Below, in pieces: positions 50,780-59,944 of a stretch of 64,000 bases of DNA (its first letter is position 1; each line of letters begins with the position of its first letter). Source of the stretch: Treponema porcinum. Its GTDB lineage: Bacteria; Spirochaetota; Spirochaetia; Treponematales; Treponemataceae. The position numbers and the translations under genes are program-made. The DNA lies in NCBI RefSeq assembly GCF_900167145.1, contig NZ_FUWG01000004.1, positions 109,867-173,866 on the forward strand, read 5' to 3'. The notes below the pieces were generated by a model. That model searched no databases. It had not been told where the DNA came from and was given only the letters and a program-made list of their open reading frames with translations.

Positions 50780-51457
50780 CTATTTATTTATTTTTGCTTT
50801 TAATAATTCACAACTATATTGAGCTGCTGTCATTAATAGGGTTATGGCATCCTTTTCAGACTCTTTTAGCATTACAAACAAGTCTTTTGAAATATCTTTC
50901 CATGTTTTTTGACTGATAAAATAATCCTTCAGTTTTTGATTCTCAAAATCAGCTATGGAAGCCAGTTGCTTCAATAAGTTTTCATCTTTTGTTTCTGTTA
51001 AAAAATCTAATATTGCAACTGCTTTTACTTTTATGATTTCTTTGTTGTAACTTGTATCTGTGTAATAGCCCTTATTTTTCATTGCCTGAATAAAATCTTC
51101 CCGTAAAACTGGATTTTCTTCTGCAAAAATAAACCAGTTATCTTCATAAGATATGTTTTGTGATTTTTGTTTATCGAGAATTATTGTCGCAACAGAATTT
51201 TCATCTGATTTTTTTCCGAATTTAATATTGGAATCGACCATATAGGAATTTAATCGAGTTGTATTTATACCAAGACTATAAGCCCTATCCCGATTACAAC
51301 TTCCCTCTATAAGCCCATTCCTTTCCATAAATGAAAAAATAAAACATTCCAAATCTCTTTTAGGCATACTTCCAAAAGGATATTTGGAAAATTCATTAAA
51401 AAACTCGTCAAAAAATGCTTCTTTGACATCTTTACTTACATCTGCTTTTACATTCAT
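50780..51457 (-). CDS. Protein of unknown function upstream of the DGR target
   Basis: 225 residues from ATG at 51457, with GGAGG 6 nt upstream. No signal peptide or membrane helix. Residues ~30-75 ('SMPKRDLECFIFSFMERNGL', 'AYSLGINTTRLNSYMVDSNI') look like a helical, HTH-like segment; 'FIFAEENPVLREDFIQAMKN' follows; the C-terminal ~100 residues are helical ('VKAVAILDFLTETKDENLLK'). I do not recognise a family. It lies 142 nt upstream of the target in the same direction and inside the two toxin-antitoxin copies, so it travels with the DGR cassette. A strong hairpin with T-run (51484-51532) lies just before it. Confidence 0.7.
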   Translation of the reverse strand: MNVKADVSKDVKEAFFDEFFNEFSKYPFGSMPKRDLECFIFSFMERNGLIEGSCNRDRAYSLGINTTRLNSYMVDSNIKFGKKSDENSVATIILDKQKSQNISYEDNWFIFAEENPVLREDFIQAMKNKGYYTDTSYNKEIIKVKAVAILDFLTETKDENLLKQLASIADFENQKLKDYFISQKTWKDISKDLFVMLKESEKDAITLLMTAAQYSCELLKAKINK

Positions 51458-51483
51458 TTTTTCCTCCAAAAGTTATTTAAAAC

Positions 51484-51532
51484 AAAAAAGGCACAGATTT
51501 CTGCTATTAAAAGCAGAAACCTGTGCCTTTTT
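51484..51532. terminator. Strong bidirectional hairpin
   Basis: AAAAAGGCACAG(A)TTTCTGCT and AGCAGAAA(C)CTGTGCCTTTTT, about 19 paired bases. On the minus strand its T-run ends ~15 nt before the ribosome site of the next gene. Confidence 0.8.
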
Positions 51533-51576
51533 AAATTTTCTATTGTATATTTGTTGTATGTATATTCTTCGCCTAG

Positions 51577-51639
51577 AGAACTGAGAACTGAGAACTGAGA
51601 ACTGAGAACTGAGAACTGAGAACTGAGAACTGAGAACTG
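51577..51639. repeat. Heptanucleotide tandem repeat, 9 units
   Basis: AGAACTG repeated nine times without error in non-coding DNA. Confidence 0.95.
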
Positions 51640-51794
51640 ACGCTACTCTTTTCCGATTTTTGTGTCAATAACATACTTAAGTAGTGTAACTCAAATTTTG
51701 TGTAAATGCAAATATGATTAAATAATATAAAACCGTAAAGGAAAAAAATCAAACTACCTCTGCACAATTTACTATACAAATCTAAATGAAAGTG

Positions 51795-52345
51795 CTATAC
51801 TAATTTTGGAAGTGCTTGAACTGGCGCGTGCGCAGCATAGCTGCTTCGAGACTCACTAAAAACAGTCCACCGGACTGTTTTTGCCTCTACGAGGCCGTTC
51901 CCTACTCCCAAACTCTACCGGTAATTGCTGGAATTTAATTTTGGGAGGCTTTTATCACATAACTGCGAGTTTTGCTGTTTTTTGCAAAGCAAAAATGGAA
52001 ACCTTGCGACCAAAGCAAAACTCGGTAAGCAAGCAATAGCTTGCGACCAGTACTCTCCTACCTACACGATAGAAAAGAGTAAAAAGTAAAGCCGCCCATA
52101 CGTTCGCAATACATTGGACGGCTTTATAGCGCTAATGTGGAGACGACCGACAGAATCGGGCATTACGGTTGGTCAAGGCACGTTCGCCTTCGGCTACCTT
52201 AAAGCCTTGACTCAACCGTTTGCCGTGTGTATGAATTAATCATACACACCGTCATCCTCTTTCTTTTAATATACCACCGACTTGCTTTTTCGTCAAATCT
52301 GTAAAAATCAATATTGCACAAAACAAAAAGCCGGTCTTGAGCACT
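51795..52345. pseudogene. Degenerate second copy of the toxin-antitoxin module
   Basis: Matches 47596-47945 in blocks: upstream 'ATTTTGGAAGTGC' and 'CTCCCAAACTC', GGGAGGCTTT, the terminator, the CCGACAGAATCGG hairpin and the antisense promoter (52268-52296). The toxin ATG is lost (ATA) and its codons are split by a palindromic insert (CGAGTTTTGCT...AGCAAAACTCG, 51965-52024). A second palindrome (CGGTTGGTCAAGGC...GCCTTGACTCAACCG, 52166-52218) splits the antisense RNA; a third (AAAAACAGTCC-ACC-GGACTGTTTTT, 51858-51882) lies in the leader. Confidence 0.7.
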
Positions 52346-52362
52346 TACAAGAGCGACGAGTA

Positions 52363-52405
52363 ATGGAGAAATCTCTGCTAAAATAGATTTCCTGACTCAC
52401 TTCGT
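52363..52405. repeat. Interspersed repeat, relative of 26939-26983
   Basis: ATGGAGAAATCTCTG, then AGATTTCCTGACTCACTTCG. Confidence 0.6.
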
Positions 52406-52455
52406 CCTCTTGAAATGACAAATTTCCTGTTTAAAACGGAAACTCTACATTCAGG

Positions 52456-53385
52456 TTAGTTAAAAAGCGGCGTACTTAAATACCTGTCGCCAGTATCCGG
52501 CAGAAGCGCAACAATTGTTTTTCCTTCATTTTCAGGACGCTTTGCAACTTCTATTGCAGCCCAAAGTGCTGCGCCGCTTGATATTCCCACAAGAACACCT
52601 TCCTTATGACCGATAATCCGTCCGGTTTCAAACGCATCGTCATTCTGCACGGCTATAATCTCGTCATAGATTTTTGTATCAAGAACGTCAGGAACAAAGC
52701 CCGCACCGATTCCCTGAATTTTATGACTTCCAGGAACTCCAGTTGAAAGCACGGCAGAAGAAGCCGGTTCAACAGCAACAACCTTTACGTCAGGTTTCTT
52801 TGACTTTAAATATTTTCCGACACCGGTAATAGTTCCGCCTGTTCCTACGCCGGCAATAAAGAAATCAACTTTTCCGTCTGTATCTTCGTAAATTTCAGGA
52901 CCTGTAGTTTCCTCATGTGCCTTAGGATTTGCAGGATTTACAAACTGTCCCGGAATAAAACTGTCCGGCGTTACTTTTGCAAGCTCTTCCGCTTTGGCGA
53001 TTGCGCCTTTCATTCCCTTTGCGCCTTCCGTAAGAACAAGCTCTGCACCATACGCCTTCATCAGCTGGCGGCGCTCAACGCTCATCGTTTCCGGCATGAC
53101 GATTATGATTTTGTAACCGCGCGAAGCCGCTACGGAAGCAAGGCCGATTCCAGTGTTGCCGCTTGTAGGTTCGATAATCGTCGAACCCGGCTTTAATTTT
53201 CCTGATTTTTCCGCATCGTCAATCATTGCGCGGGCAATCCTGTCCTTTACAGACCCTGCCGGATTAAAATACTCAAGTTTTGCAAGAAGTTTTGCTTTAA
53301 GGGCAAATTCCTTTTCAATGTGCGTAAGCTCAAGAAGCGGTGTGTGACCTATAAGCTGGTCTGCAGAAGTGTAAATCTTAGACAT
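52456..53385 (-). CDS. cysK: Cysteine synthase (O-acetylserine sulfhydrylase)
   Basis: Makes cysteine from O-acetylserine and sulfide with PLP. 309 residues from ATG at 53385, GGAGG 6 nt upstream (in-frame codons continue upstream but lack a site). PLP Lys in '[20 protein letters not shown]', '[20 protein letters not shown]', phosphate loop '[15 protein letters not shown]' and C-terminal '[17 protein letters not shown]'. CysK rather than CysM by length and motif. Its promoter contains two palindromes matching the one before the Rrf2 gene, so it is likely controlled by that regulator according to sulfur or Fe-S status (inference). Confidence 0.95.
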   Translation of the reverse strand: MSKIYTSADQLIGHTPLLELTHIEKEFALKAKLLAKLEYFNPAGSVKDRIARAMIDDAEKSGKLKPGSTIIEPTSGNTGIGLASVAASRGYKIIIVMPETMSVERRQLMKAYGAELVLTEGAKGMKGAIAKAEELAKVTPDSFIPGQFVNPANPKAHEETTGPEIYEDTDGKVDFFIAGVGTGGTITGVGKYLKSKKPDVKVVAVEPASSAVLSTGVPGSHKIQGIGAGFVPDVLDTKIYDEIIAVQNDDAFETGRIIGHKEGVLVGISSGAALWAAIEVAKRPENEGKTIVALLPDTGDRYLSTPLFN

Positions 53386-53419
53386 AATGCCTCCATTTAT
53401 TTTTTGCATAAAATTCAAA

Positions 53420-53438
53420 ACCTATTTCATTAGTAGGT
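53420..53438. promoter_or_regulatory. Rrf2-type operator, cysK-proximal
   Basis: ACCTATTTCATTAGTAGGT, 19 bp, half sites ACCTA/TAGGT with one mismatch in the extended arms. Confidence 0.55.
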
Positions 53439-53459
53439 ATTATATATATACTGTCAATT

Positions 53460-53478
53460 ACCTATTTAGTCAATAGGT
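53460..53478. promoter_or_regulatory. Rrf2-type operator, cysK-distal, over the -35
   Basis: ACCTATTTAGTCAATAGGT, perfect 7-bp arms. On the minus strand the TTGACT inside it, a 17-nt spacer and TATATA form a promoter. The two sites are centred 40 bp apart. Confidence 0.6.
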
Positions 53479-53514
53479 ATTACACCTCAAAACAAACTTA
53501 TTTCGCTTCTGCCA

Positions 53515-53650
53515 TCACTTATTCAATTTTATGTAATACTCGCTGAAAAGCCCCTGCTCTTCAAGTACGGTTTCTATCCGGTGACAATTAATCTCATCAG
53601 AATCCAGCCCTATAAATTCCGCAAGAATGCTCTGAATGTACGATTCTTTA
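53515..53650 (-). pseudogene. C-terminal remnant of an unrecognised gene
   Basis: About 43 codons with protein-like composition ending in TGA at 53515: K-E-S-Y-I-Q-S-I-L-A-E-F-I-G-L-D, then 'RIETVLEEQGLFSEYYIKLN'. Upstream it runs into the palindromic repeat 53651-53694 and has no start or ribosome site. Probably a gene tail cut by that repeat. Confidence 0.4.
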
Positions 53651-53694
53651 GGGAAGTGCTGATTAACACCTGAGGCGATTACTTAGCACTTCCC
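53651..53694. repeat. Palindromic interspersed repeat, relative of 39452-39486
   Basis: GGGAAGTGCT...AGCACTTCCC, 10-bp perfect ends. Followed by hairpins CCGTAAGTC-ATT-GACTTACGG (53708-53728) and AACACTGAA...TTCAGTGTT (53746-53781). Confidence 0.7.
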
Positions 53695-53819
53695 GTCAAA
53701 TTGCCGTAAGTCATTGACTTACGGACAATTAGCTACATTCAAGGTTAACACTGAAAAATCCTCAATAGGATTCATTCAGTGTTTTCTTAGTTTTTTAAGA
53801 CCATCTACAGAAATTCGCG

Positions 53820-54008
53820 TTAAAATAAAACAATGCGCGGAACAAACAGCAGCAAAAACAGCATAAGATATTTTGATGGAGTAAGTCCATCCACCTGCTG
53901 CAAACCGATGGCAGTCTGCCAAAGCTTACCTTTCTCCTGTTTGGAAGGTTCTGATTGGAAGATGTATGTATCGAAGTCTATTTCAAATGGGTTCTGTTCT
54001 TTTGGCAT
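53820..54008 (-). pseudogene. Truncated Fic-family gene (N-terminal part)
   Basis: 62 residues beginning 'MPKEQNPFEIDFDTYIF'. The stretch 'LWQTAIGLQQVDGLTPSKYL' is typical of the antitoxin-like N-terminal segment of bacterial Fic/Doc proteins; after K-Y-L the frame continues into an unrelated hydrophobic tail (M-L-F-L-L-L-F-V-P...) and stops. The catalytic H-P-F-x-D/E-G-N-G-R domain is missing from the next 300 nt. Starts 9 nt after the hsdR stop, so it was the last gene of the restriction operon. Confidence 0.6.
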
Positions 54009-54017
54009 TCTATTTCC

Positions 54018-57000
54018 TTATTCTTCATACTTCTTGAAATTTTCAGCCTGCTCAAAAACTTCTTTAAATACTTCATCACGAGGAACTGGTGGATAGCCGT
54101 TATCATCAAGTAAGATTCTTAAATCGGCTTTCATTTCGGCTTTTACATCAATTCTCTGGTTCCAGTCTGTGTATTTTACATTCTTAGCTACGAGAAGTTT
54201 AATTTTCTTCGCAAGGTCAATCATCTTTTCTTCTGGATACTGATCTTCAAATTCAAATTTCTTTGCACAGGCAACAAGAATATCATAGAACGCCTTTTCT
54301 TCAAAATCAATTCCCATCTCTTCAAAAGATTTTCTGTCAGCCAACATATCTTCAAAGAGTTTATTTAATTGTTTTGCAACATCATCAAGAACCTGGCTTG
54401 CAAAATCACCATCTGCAAAACGATTGTTATAAGCGATGATAAGGCTGTTCAATCTATCAGAAAATTCTGTAGCTTTTACCTTATTTGTTTTCTTATATTC
54501 TTCAATAGCTTGCTTCAATAACTGTTCCAGAACTTTAATCTTTGTATTTGGCAGCTGAATCTTATTGATTTTTTCAAGATATTCAGGATTAAACAAATCA
54601 AAATTAATCTGCTTGCCAACCTGGAACAACTCTTCCACACCGTCAGACTTAATTGCTTCCTGCAAAATTTCCATTACATGATTATTCATCGTTGTAATAT
54701 CTGGAGCATGACCTTTTGTAAGTTTGAAAAGAATAGCACGAACTGCAATATAGAAATTAATCTGGTCTTTTTCTTCTTTTGAAAGAGAATCGCTGGAAGA
54801 ACAAAGATTGAATGCTTTTTTCATTCTTTTTGCAGCGGACATAAATCTTTTTTCAAGGTCATCGGTTAACTGAACATATTCAACAGCTTTATTTAATGTT
54901 TCAAGCTGCTGCAATGGAGTTCCATTGTAATAAAGTGAAGCATCAAATTTATTGAACATTGCTTTTAGAACGCTCAGCTGGTCTTTTACAATTACTACAG
55001 CCTTTTCTGAGTCTTCAAATTCTTCCTGTTCGCCAGAAGTATATTTTTTAAGAGCTTCATTCATTGCTCGCTTGATTCCAATGTAATCAACAATCAAGCC
55101 TTTCTCTTTTCCTTTATAAACACGATTTACTCGGGAAATAGTCTGAATAAGCGTGTGCTTCTGCAAAGGTTTGTAGATATAAATTGTATCAAGACACGGA
55201 ACATCAAAACCTGTAAGCCACATATCGCAAACAATAGCAATTTTGAAATTTGACTTTTCATTCTTAAATTGTCTGTCGTATTCTTTACGGTCATCATGTT
55301 TTCCAAGCATTTCGTAAAGTTCTTTTACATCTTTTGCCTTGTTTTCAGTCATTACCATTTTGATTTTCTCAATAGGCTTTAACTTCTTAACTTCCTTTTC
55401 AATTTCATCAGGCTTTTTGCCTTCATTTTTTAATTTTTCTTTGAGTAAATCAATTTCTTCTTTTGTTGGATGCTGAACTTTCCATTCTGGACGAAGTGCA
55501 GTTATAGCTTTCCATAAATCAAATGCAACTTCCCGGCTGGAACATACAAACATTGCTTTTCCAAGAACAGATGCACCTTCTTTTACTCTCTGTTCATAAT
55601 GAGCAACAAAATCTTTTGCAATCTCATTAATTACATCTGGATCACGGAGAATAGCTTCAAGATTTGTAACCGCCTTTTTACTCTGCTCTATTTGATTTTC
55701 GTTTGCTCCCTGAGCTTCGCATTTTGCATAATACGCTTCAATCTCCTGGATTTTCTTGTGGTCCAGGAAAACTTTTGCGGCACGACCTTCATAAACAAGG
55801 TTAACCGTAATTCCATCTGCAACTGATTCTTTCATGGTGTAAGTATCAACAACATCACCAAAAACCTGCTCCATTTCATCTATTGGAGTTCCTGTAAAAC
55901 CAACATAAGTGGCGTTAGGAAATGATTCATGCAAAAAGTGTGCAAAACCAAATTTATGTTCAACAATTCCCTTTTTTTCATTAATCACAAGTTTTTCATC
56001 AAGATTATTCTGAGAACGATGGGCTTCATCTGAAATACAAATGATGTTAGAACGGTCTGAAAGAAGTTTTATATCCTCGCTGAATTTCTGAATTGTCGTA
56101 AGATAAACACCGCCGCTGGCTCGGTTTTTAAGTTCCTGCTTTAAGCCAGTTTTGTTTTCTGATTCATCATCACGAGCTTCAATGCACTTAATGTTTTCAT
56201 CGCCAATGTAGTTTTTTGATTCCAAGAATATCTTTGAAAGCTGATCATCAAGGTCTGTTCTGTCAGTGATTACAACGATTGTAGGACTGTTGAATTCCTT
56301 GCTCTTCATAATCATTCTGGAAAGAAAAACCATTGTGTAACTTTTTCCGCAACCAGTAGCACCAAAATAAATACCGCCTTTTCCGTTGCCGTCTGGTTTC
56401 ATTGCAGATTTGATGCTGTCAAAAAGTTTTGTTGCTGCAAAATACTGAGGATAACGGCAGACAATTTTTACTTCTTTATCAGTAGAATCTGGAAAGTAAA
56501 TAAAATCCTTAATAACAGCAACCAAACGATCCATTCTGAAAAGACCATTTACCATTGTGATTAGTGAACTGATTCCATCAACTTCCTTGTCTGTGCTTTC
56601 AACTTTTCTCCAGGCATAAAAAAATTCATAAGGAGAAAAAAGTGAACCCATTTTTGTATTTGCACCGTCAGAAATAACGACAAAAGCATTGTATTTAAAC
56701 AGTTCAGGAATATCACGGCGATAGCGAATCGTAAGCTGCTTGTATGCATCTTCAATAGTTGTGTTTTCTTTTATTGCAGATTTGAACTCCAGAACAACAA
56801 CAGGAATTCCGTTTATGTAAACTATTCCATCTGGAATACGAAGCTGTTCCCTGCCCTGCACTTCAAGCTGATTTACAATGTTGAACATATTGTTTTCAGG
56901 CTCATCAAAATCAATTAACTGAATAAAAAGATCTTTCTGAGTTGGGTCATCACGGCGAAGAGTAAAACCGTTGCAAAGCAAATCCAGCACTTTTTTATTT

Positions 57001-57230
57001 TCATCATAAAGGTCAGAAGAAATATTTTTAATACGATTTATGGCAGAAGTAATTTCGTTTTCGGTGATATTTTGAGAACCATAACGGAACAAGAGATAAT
57101 TACGAAGAACATCAATCAAAAGCACTTCAGTTTTTTCGTGATGAATCTCACTGCCAGTAATATGAGCATAACCTTGATTTTCAAAAAGCTCCATGATGGA
57201 AAGTTCTAGGTGGTTTTCGTCAAATTTCAT
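54018..57230 (-). CDS. hsdR: Type I restriction endonuclease R subunit
   Basis: 1070 residues from ATG at 57230 with GGGAG 7 nt upstream (supplied by the palindromic element). N-terminal nuclease with Asp in 'RIPDGIVYINGIPVVVLEFK' and the E-x-K at ~148-150; SF2 translocase with Walker A 'YFGATGCGKSYTM', 'DEAH' in 'NIICISDEAHRSQNNLDEK', 'VGFTGTPIDEMEQVFG', motif VI 'QTISRVNRVYKGKEKGLIVD'; C-terminal helical region contacting HsdM. With HsdM2S it cleaves unmodified DNA far from the recognition site. Looks intact. More AT-rich than the 1-45 kb genes. Confidence 0.95.
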   Translation of the reverse strand: MKFDENHLELSIMELFENQGYAHITGSEIHHEKTEVLLIDVLRNYLLFRYGSQNITENEITSAINRIKNISSDLYDENKKVLDLLCNGFTLRRDDPTQKDLFIQLIDFDEPENNMFNIVNQLEVQGREQLRIPDGIVYINGIPVVVLEFKSAIKENTTIEDAYKQLTIRYRRDIPELFKYNAFVVISDGANTKMGSLFSPYEFFYAWRKVESTDKEVDGISSLITMVNGLFRMDRLVAVIKDFIYFPDSTDKEVKIVCRYPQYFAATKLFDSIKSAMKPDGNGKGGIYFGATGCGKSYTMVFLSRMIMKSKEFNSPTIVVITDRTDLDDQLSKIFLESKNYIGDENIKCIEARDDESENKTGLKQELKNRASGGVYLTTIQKFSEDIKLLSDRSNIICISDEAHRSQNNLDEKLVINEKKGIVEHKFGFAHFLHESFPNATYVGFTGTPIDEMEQVFGDVVDTYTMKESVADGITVNLVYEGRAAKVFLDHKKIQEIEAYYAKCEAQGANENQIEQSKKAVTNLEAILRDPDVINEIAKDFVAHYEQRVKEGASVLGKAMFVCSSREVAFDLWKAITALRPEWKVQHPTKEEIDLLKEKLKNEGKKPDEIEKEVKKLKPIEKIKMVMTENKAKDVKELYEMLGKHDDRKEYDRQFKNEKSNFKIAIVCDMWLTGFDVPCLDTIYIYKPLQKHTLIQTISRVNRVYKGKEKGLIVDYIGIKRAMNEALKKYTSGEQEEFEDSEKAVVIVKDQLSVLKAMFNKFDASLYYNGTPLQQLETLNKAVEYVQLTDDLEKRFMSAAKRMKKAFNLCSSSDSLSKEEKDQINFYIAVRAILFKLTKGHAPDITTMNNHVMEILQEAIKSDGVEELFQVGKQINFDLFNPEYLEKINKIQLPNTKIKVLEQLLKQAIEEYKKTNKVKATEFSDRLNSLIIAYNNRFADGDFASQVLDDVAKQLNKLFEDMLADRKSFEEMGIDFEEKAFYDILVACAKKFEFEDQYPEEKMIDLAKKIKLLVAKNVKYTDWNQRIDVKAEMKADLRILLDDNGYPPVPRDEVFKEVFEQAENFKKYEE

Positions 57231-57239
57231 ATTTACTCC

Positions 57240-57282
57240 CATAAAAAGTCAGGAAGATTGTTTCAACAATCGATTGACTTTT
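57240..57282. repeat. Palindromic interspersed element, copy 2
   Basis: Same as 7137-7183 with two changes. It encodes the last residues (K-S-I-D-C) and stop of the DUF4143 ATPase and is followed directly by the GGGAG ribosome site of hsdR. Confidence 0.8.
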
Positions 57283-58420
57283 CCGTAATAAATTCAAGAT
57301 AATTTTCTTTGGAAATCACAGAAAAAGGAATTTCTGGATAATTATTAGAGAATGTTAGCGGACATTTTGCATTCGCCTTCTTTGGATTGTATTTAAATTC
57401 AAAGGCTGAAAACTTTCCATCAATCTCTTCTATAAAATCAACTTCCTGCTTTTGAGTTGTACGCCAAAAATAATATTTTGCCTTTCTGTTATGAAAAGCA
57501 TTATTTTTTACTCGTTCGCTGATTAAAAAATTTTCCCAAATCATGCCAATGTCGGAACGCAAATCACAAGGAGAAAAATTTGAGATAACCGCATTTCTGA
57601 CACCGTTATCATAAAAATAAATCTTTATACTTTTTTTAAGTTCATTTCGAACATTGCGGCTGTAAGAATGAAGATGAAAAATTACATAAGCCTTCTCAAG
57701 TAAATCCACATATTTTTGAACAGTGAGAGAGTCAATCCCTAAAAGATTTCCAAGTTCATTAAACGAAACTTCACTTCCAACCTGCAATGCAAGAGCCTGA
57801 ACCAGTTTTTCAATCACAGCAGGCTTTCGTATATCCTGAAACTCAAAAACATCTTTATAAAGATAACTTGAAACAATATTTGAAAGAATTTCTTTTTCTT
57901 CACCTGGATTATTCACTACATCAGGATAAAAACCATAAACAAGTCTGTTTTCCAACTGTTTCATTTCATCCAGCATCGAAAAATTGTGAACAAGCTCATT
58001 TGTAGAAAAAGGAAAAAGATTGTATTCAAATTTACGCCCAGTCAAAGGCTCGTTAATCGTGTTAGACAAATCAAGTGCAGATGAACCAGTTACAGCAATC
58101 TGAACATCAGGAAAATTATCGTGAAGGATTTTCAATTTAAGACCAATATTTTGAACACGCTGAGCTTCATCAATGACAATAAATTTTGAATTTCCTACAA
58201 AAGATTTCAAACGAGCAGACGATTCATCAGCAAGAAGTTTTCTTACATCTATTTCGTCACAATTCCAGTACTGCACTGATTTTTCATCCGAATATTCAGA
58301 AAGAAGTTTTTGCAAAAGCGTAGTTTTTCCAACCTGACGAGAGCCCATCAAAATAATGACCTTACCTTTGCCAAGTTTTTGAGAAAGAATAATCTGTAAA
58401 TCTCTCTTAATTTCGTTCAT
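57263..58420 (-). CDS. AAA ATPase with DUF4143
   Basis: 385 residues. Walker A 'GSRQVGKTTLLQKLLSEY', Walker B 'KFIVIDEAQRVQNIGLKLKI', sensor 'IAVTGSSALDLSN', then a DUF4143-type C-terminal nuclease-like domain with 'YYFWRTTQKQEVDFIEEIDG'. Such proteins are common in bacteria and archaea and of unknown role, often scattered by transfer. Here it sits between hsdS and hsdR in the same direction, an uncommon guest in a type I operon. Its C-terminus is encoded by the palindromic element at 57240-57282. Confidence 0.85.
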   Translation of the reverse strand: MNEIKRDLQIILSQKLGKGKVIILMGSRQVGKTTLLQKLLSEYSDEKSVQYWNCDEIDVRKLLADESSARLKSFVGNSKFIVIDEAQRVQNIGLKLKILHDNFPDVQIAVTGSSALDLSNTINEPLTGRKFEYNLFPFSTNELVHNFSMLDEMKQLENRLVYGFYPDVVNNPGEEKEILSNIVSSYLYKDVFEFQDIRKPAVIEKLVQALALQVGSEVSFNELGNLLGIDSLTVQKYVDLLEKAYVIFHLHSYSRNVRNELKKSIKIYFYDNGVRNAVISNFSPCDLRSDIGMIWENFLISERVKNNAFHNRKAKYYFWRTTQKQEVDFIEEIDGKFSAFEFKYNPKKANAKCPLTFSNNYPEIPFSVISKENYLEFITEKSIDC

Positions 58421-58807
58421 ACCTTAATAATAAGAAATTTTTTCTGCCAAATCAATAAAAATTATAATATTTTTCGATTATATTCAGAAATTATTATAAT
58501 ATTTTTCGATTATAGGCTAGGAAGGGGAAGTCTCCCCTTGCGCTCCAGCCACGAGTCGCTACGCAAATGTCAAAGTAAACTTTGCCACTTGCTCCGCTTT
58601 GTCGTGTCTTCCGCTATCCCCTCTGCGGGGGACACCCCCGCAACGCCCCCGATATTGTCACACGGATTCGGAATTGCTAACGCAATTCCAAGAATAAATT
58701 ATTTACAGATTTTCCGTTAGGAAAATCGAATACGCCACTTCGTGTCGTTTGCATGAGCGGAAATTATTTAACACGCCACTTTCGCGGCTTGTGCATCCGT
58801 GTGACAT
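58421..58807. other. Gene-free stretch between hsdS and the ATPase gene
   Basis: Contains a 22-bp direct repeat (ATTATAATATTTTTCGATTA plus TA at 58461-58482 and 58493-58514, 32 nt apart), just upstream of the ATPase gene, plausibly an operator pair. Also a GC-rich hairpin TGCGGGGG-ACA-CCCCCGCA (58624-58642). No coding potential I trust. Confidence 0.6.
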
Positions 58808-59944
58808 TTACCTTTTTGAAATCTGCGAAACAACAAATTGCCGTAGTTCTACTAATTCTTTTATTTCATTTTCAATTGTTCGCTGATAATTGAAAATCGG
58901 TTTACATTTTTCATTAAAATCTAATGCAATATTTGCTGGTGGAATTTTACATTTTAAGTTTTTGATAACAGATCCAGAGATTTCATCAAATGTGGTTCCA
59001 CTTGCATTTTGTTTTAACATATCAACTTCTGACTTTAAGAAGTAATAAACATATGCAGTTCCAATATCTTTTTTTGGAACAAGGGATTTAAATCCCTGAT
59101 TTGTACAAATGTCATTTTCTGCTATTGCTAGACAGCCAACAGGAGCTCGTGATGTTAATAACACGGTGCCTTTAGGCATTAATTTTGTACTACAACTTTT
59201 ATAACCTTCTTCTGTTATGTCAGTTTCTCCTTTAGAAATATATTTATATCCCGTCGAAGTTAAATCTTTGGGAGAAAGCCATGGTATTCCTTTATCACAA
59301 AAATACTCTTTGACTTCAGTTGAAGGAGTAGCTCCTCCTATGATTTCTCCTAAATCTGAAATGATTCCATCATTCCAATCTTCACGATTAGAATAAATCT
59401 CTTCAAACAAACACTGTGCCGTCTTCTCCAAATTCTCATTAATCTTCTGCTTAATCCGTATGCGATTTGTGATGGCGTTGTAAGTGTCCACAATTTTCTG
59501 CTGTTCTTTTATGTCTGGAACTGGGAGTTTGATTTCACAAATATCATCCCATGTAATTCCACCACGAACACTTCCATCAGTTCTAAACCAGCAGTTTCTA
59601 TCAAAATCATTTCGCTTAAAAATCAGCATCAAGAAATCAGGTATAACTTTATTTTCATCTTTTACCCTGAACATAAAATATGCAGGAGAAACAATTGCTG
59701 GTATATCTTTCTTGTACAAAGAAACAGGTAAACGTTCATCACGACCAACATGCATTGGATTACAAGCAAAAGTATTCATTCTAAGAAGTTTATAATTGCT
59801 TAAATCTGTTCCAATTGTATTTGCAACTGAAGGCATAAATTCTTTATCAATGCTGATTCCAAGAACTTCAGAAGTTTCTAGAGATTTATTTCGTTCATCA
59901 ATGAGTTCTACAATGTCCCCAAGTTTTTTATAATTCGTACTCAT
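58808..59944 (-). CDS. hsdS: Type I restriction-modification specificity subunit
   Basis: 378 residues with two target-recognition domains: TRD1 ~1-145 ending 'WDDICEIKLPVPDIKEQQKI', central conserved helices 'IVDTYNAITNRIRIKQKINE', TRD2 ~185-345 ('ISDLGEIIGGATPSTEVKEY', 'GIPWLSPKDL') and a distal helix. Reads complete though at the short end of the family. Its start 'MSTNYKK' is a duplicate: an older start codon with the same seven codons lies 116 nt upstream at 60060. It decides the DNA sequence recognised by HsdMR; the sequence cannot be predicted here. Confidence 0.92.
   Translation of the reverse strand: MSTNYKKLGDIVELIDERNKSLETSEVLGISIDKEFMPSVANTIGTDLSNYKLLRMNTFACNPMHVGRDERLPVSLYKKDIPAIVSPAYFMFRVKDENKVIPDFLMLIFKRNDFDRNCWFRTDGSVRGGITWDDICEIKLPVPDIKEQQKIVDTYNAITNRIRIKQKINENLEKTAQCLFEEIYSNREDWNDGIISDLGEIIGGATPSTEVKEYFCDKGIPWLSPKDLTSTGYKYISKGETDITEEGYKSCSTKLMPKGTVLLTSRAPVGCLAIAENDICTNQGFKSLVPKKDIGTAYVYYFLKSEVDMLKQNASGTTFDEISGSVIKNLKCKIPPANIALDFNEKCKPIFNYQRTIENEIKELVELRQFVVSQISKR

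Noticed and set aside
51573..51779. A minus-strand peptide with repeated S-Q-F-S-V-L-S
   Set aside because: It is simply the heptamer array AGAACTG read in frame; no ribosome site.
58538..58720. A 60-codon plus-strand frame in the hsdS-ATPase gap
   Set aside because: No ribosome site, spans the GC hairpin, composition like random DNA.
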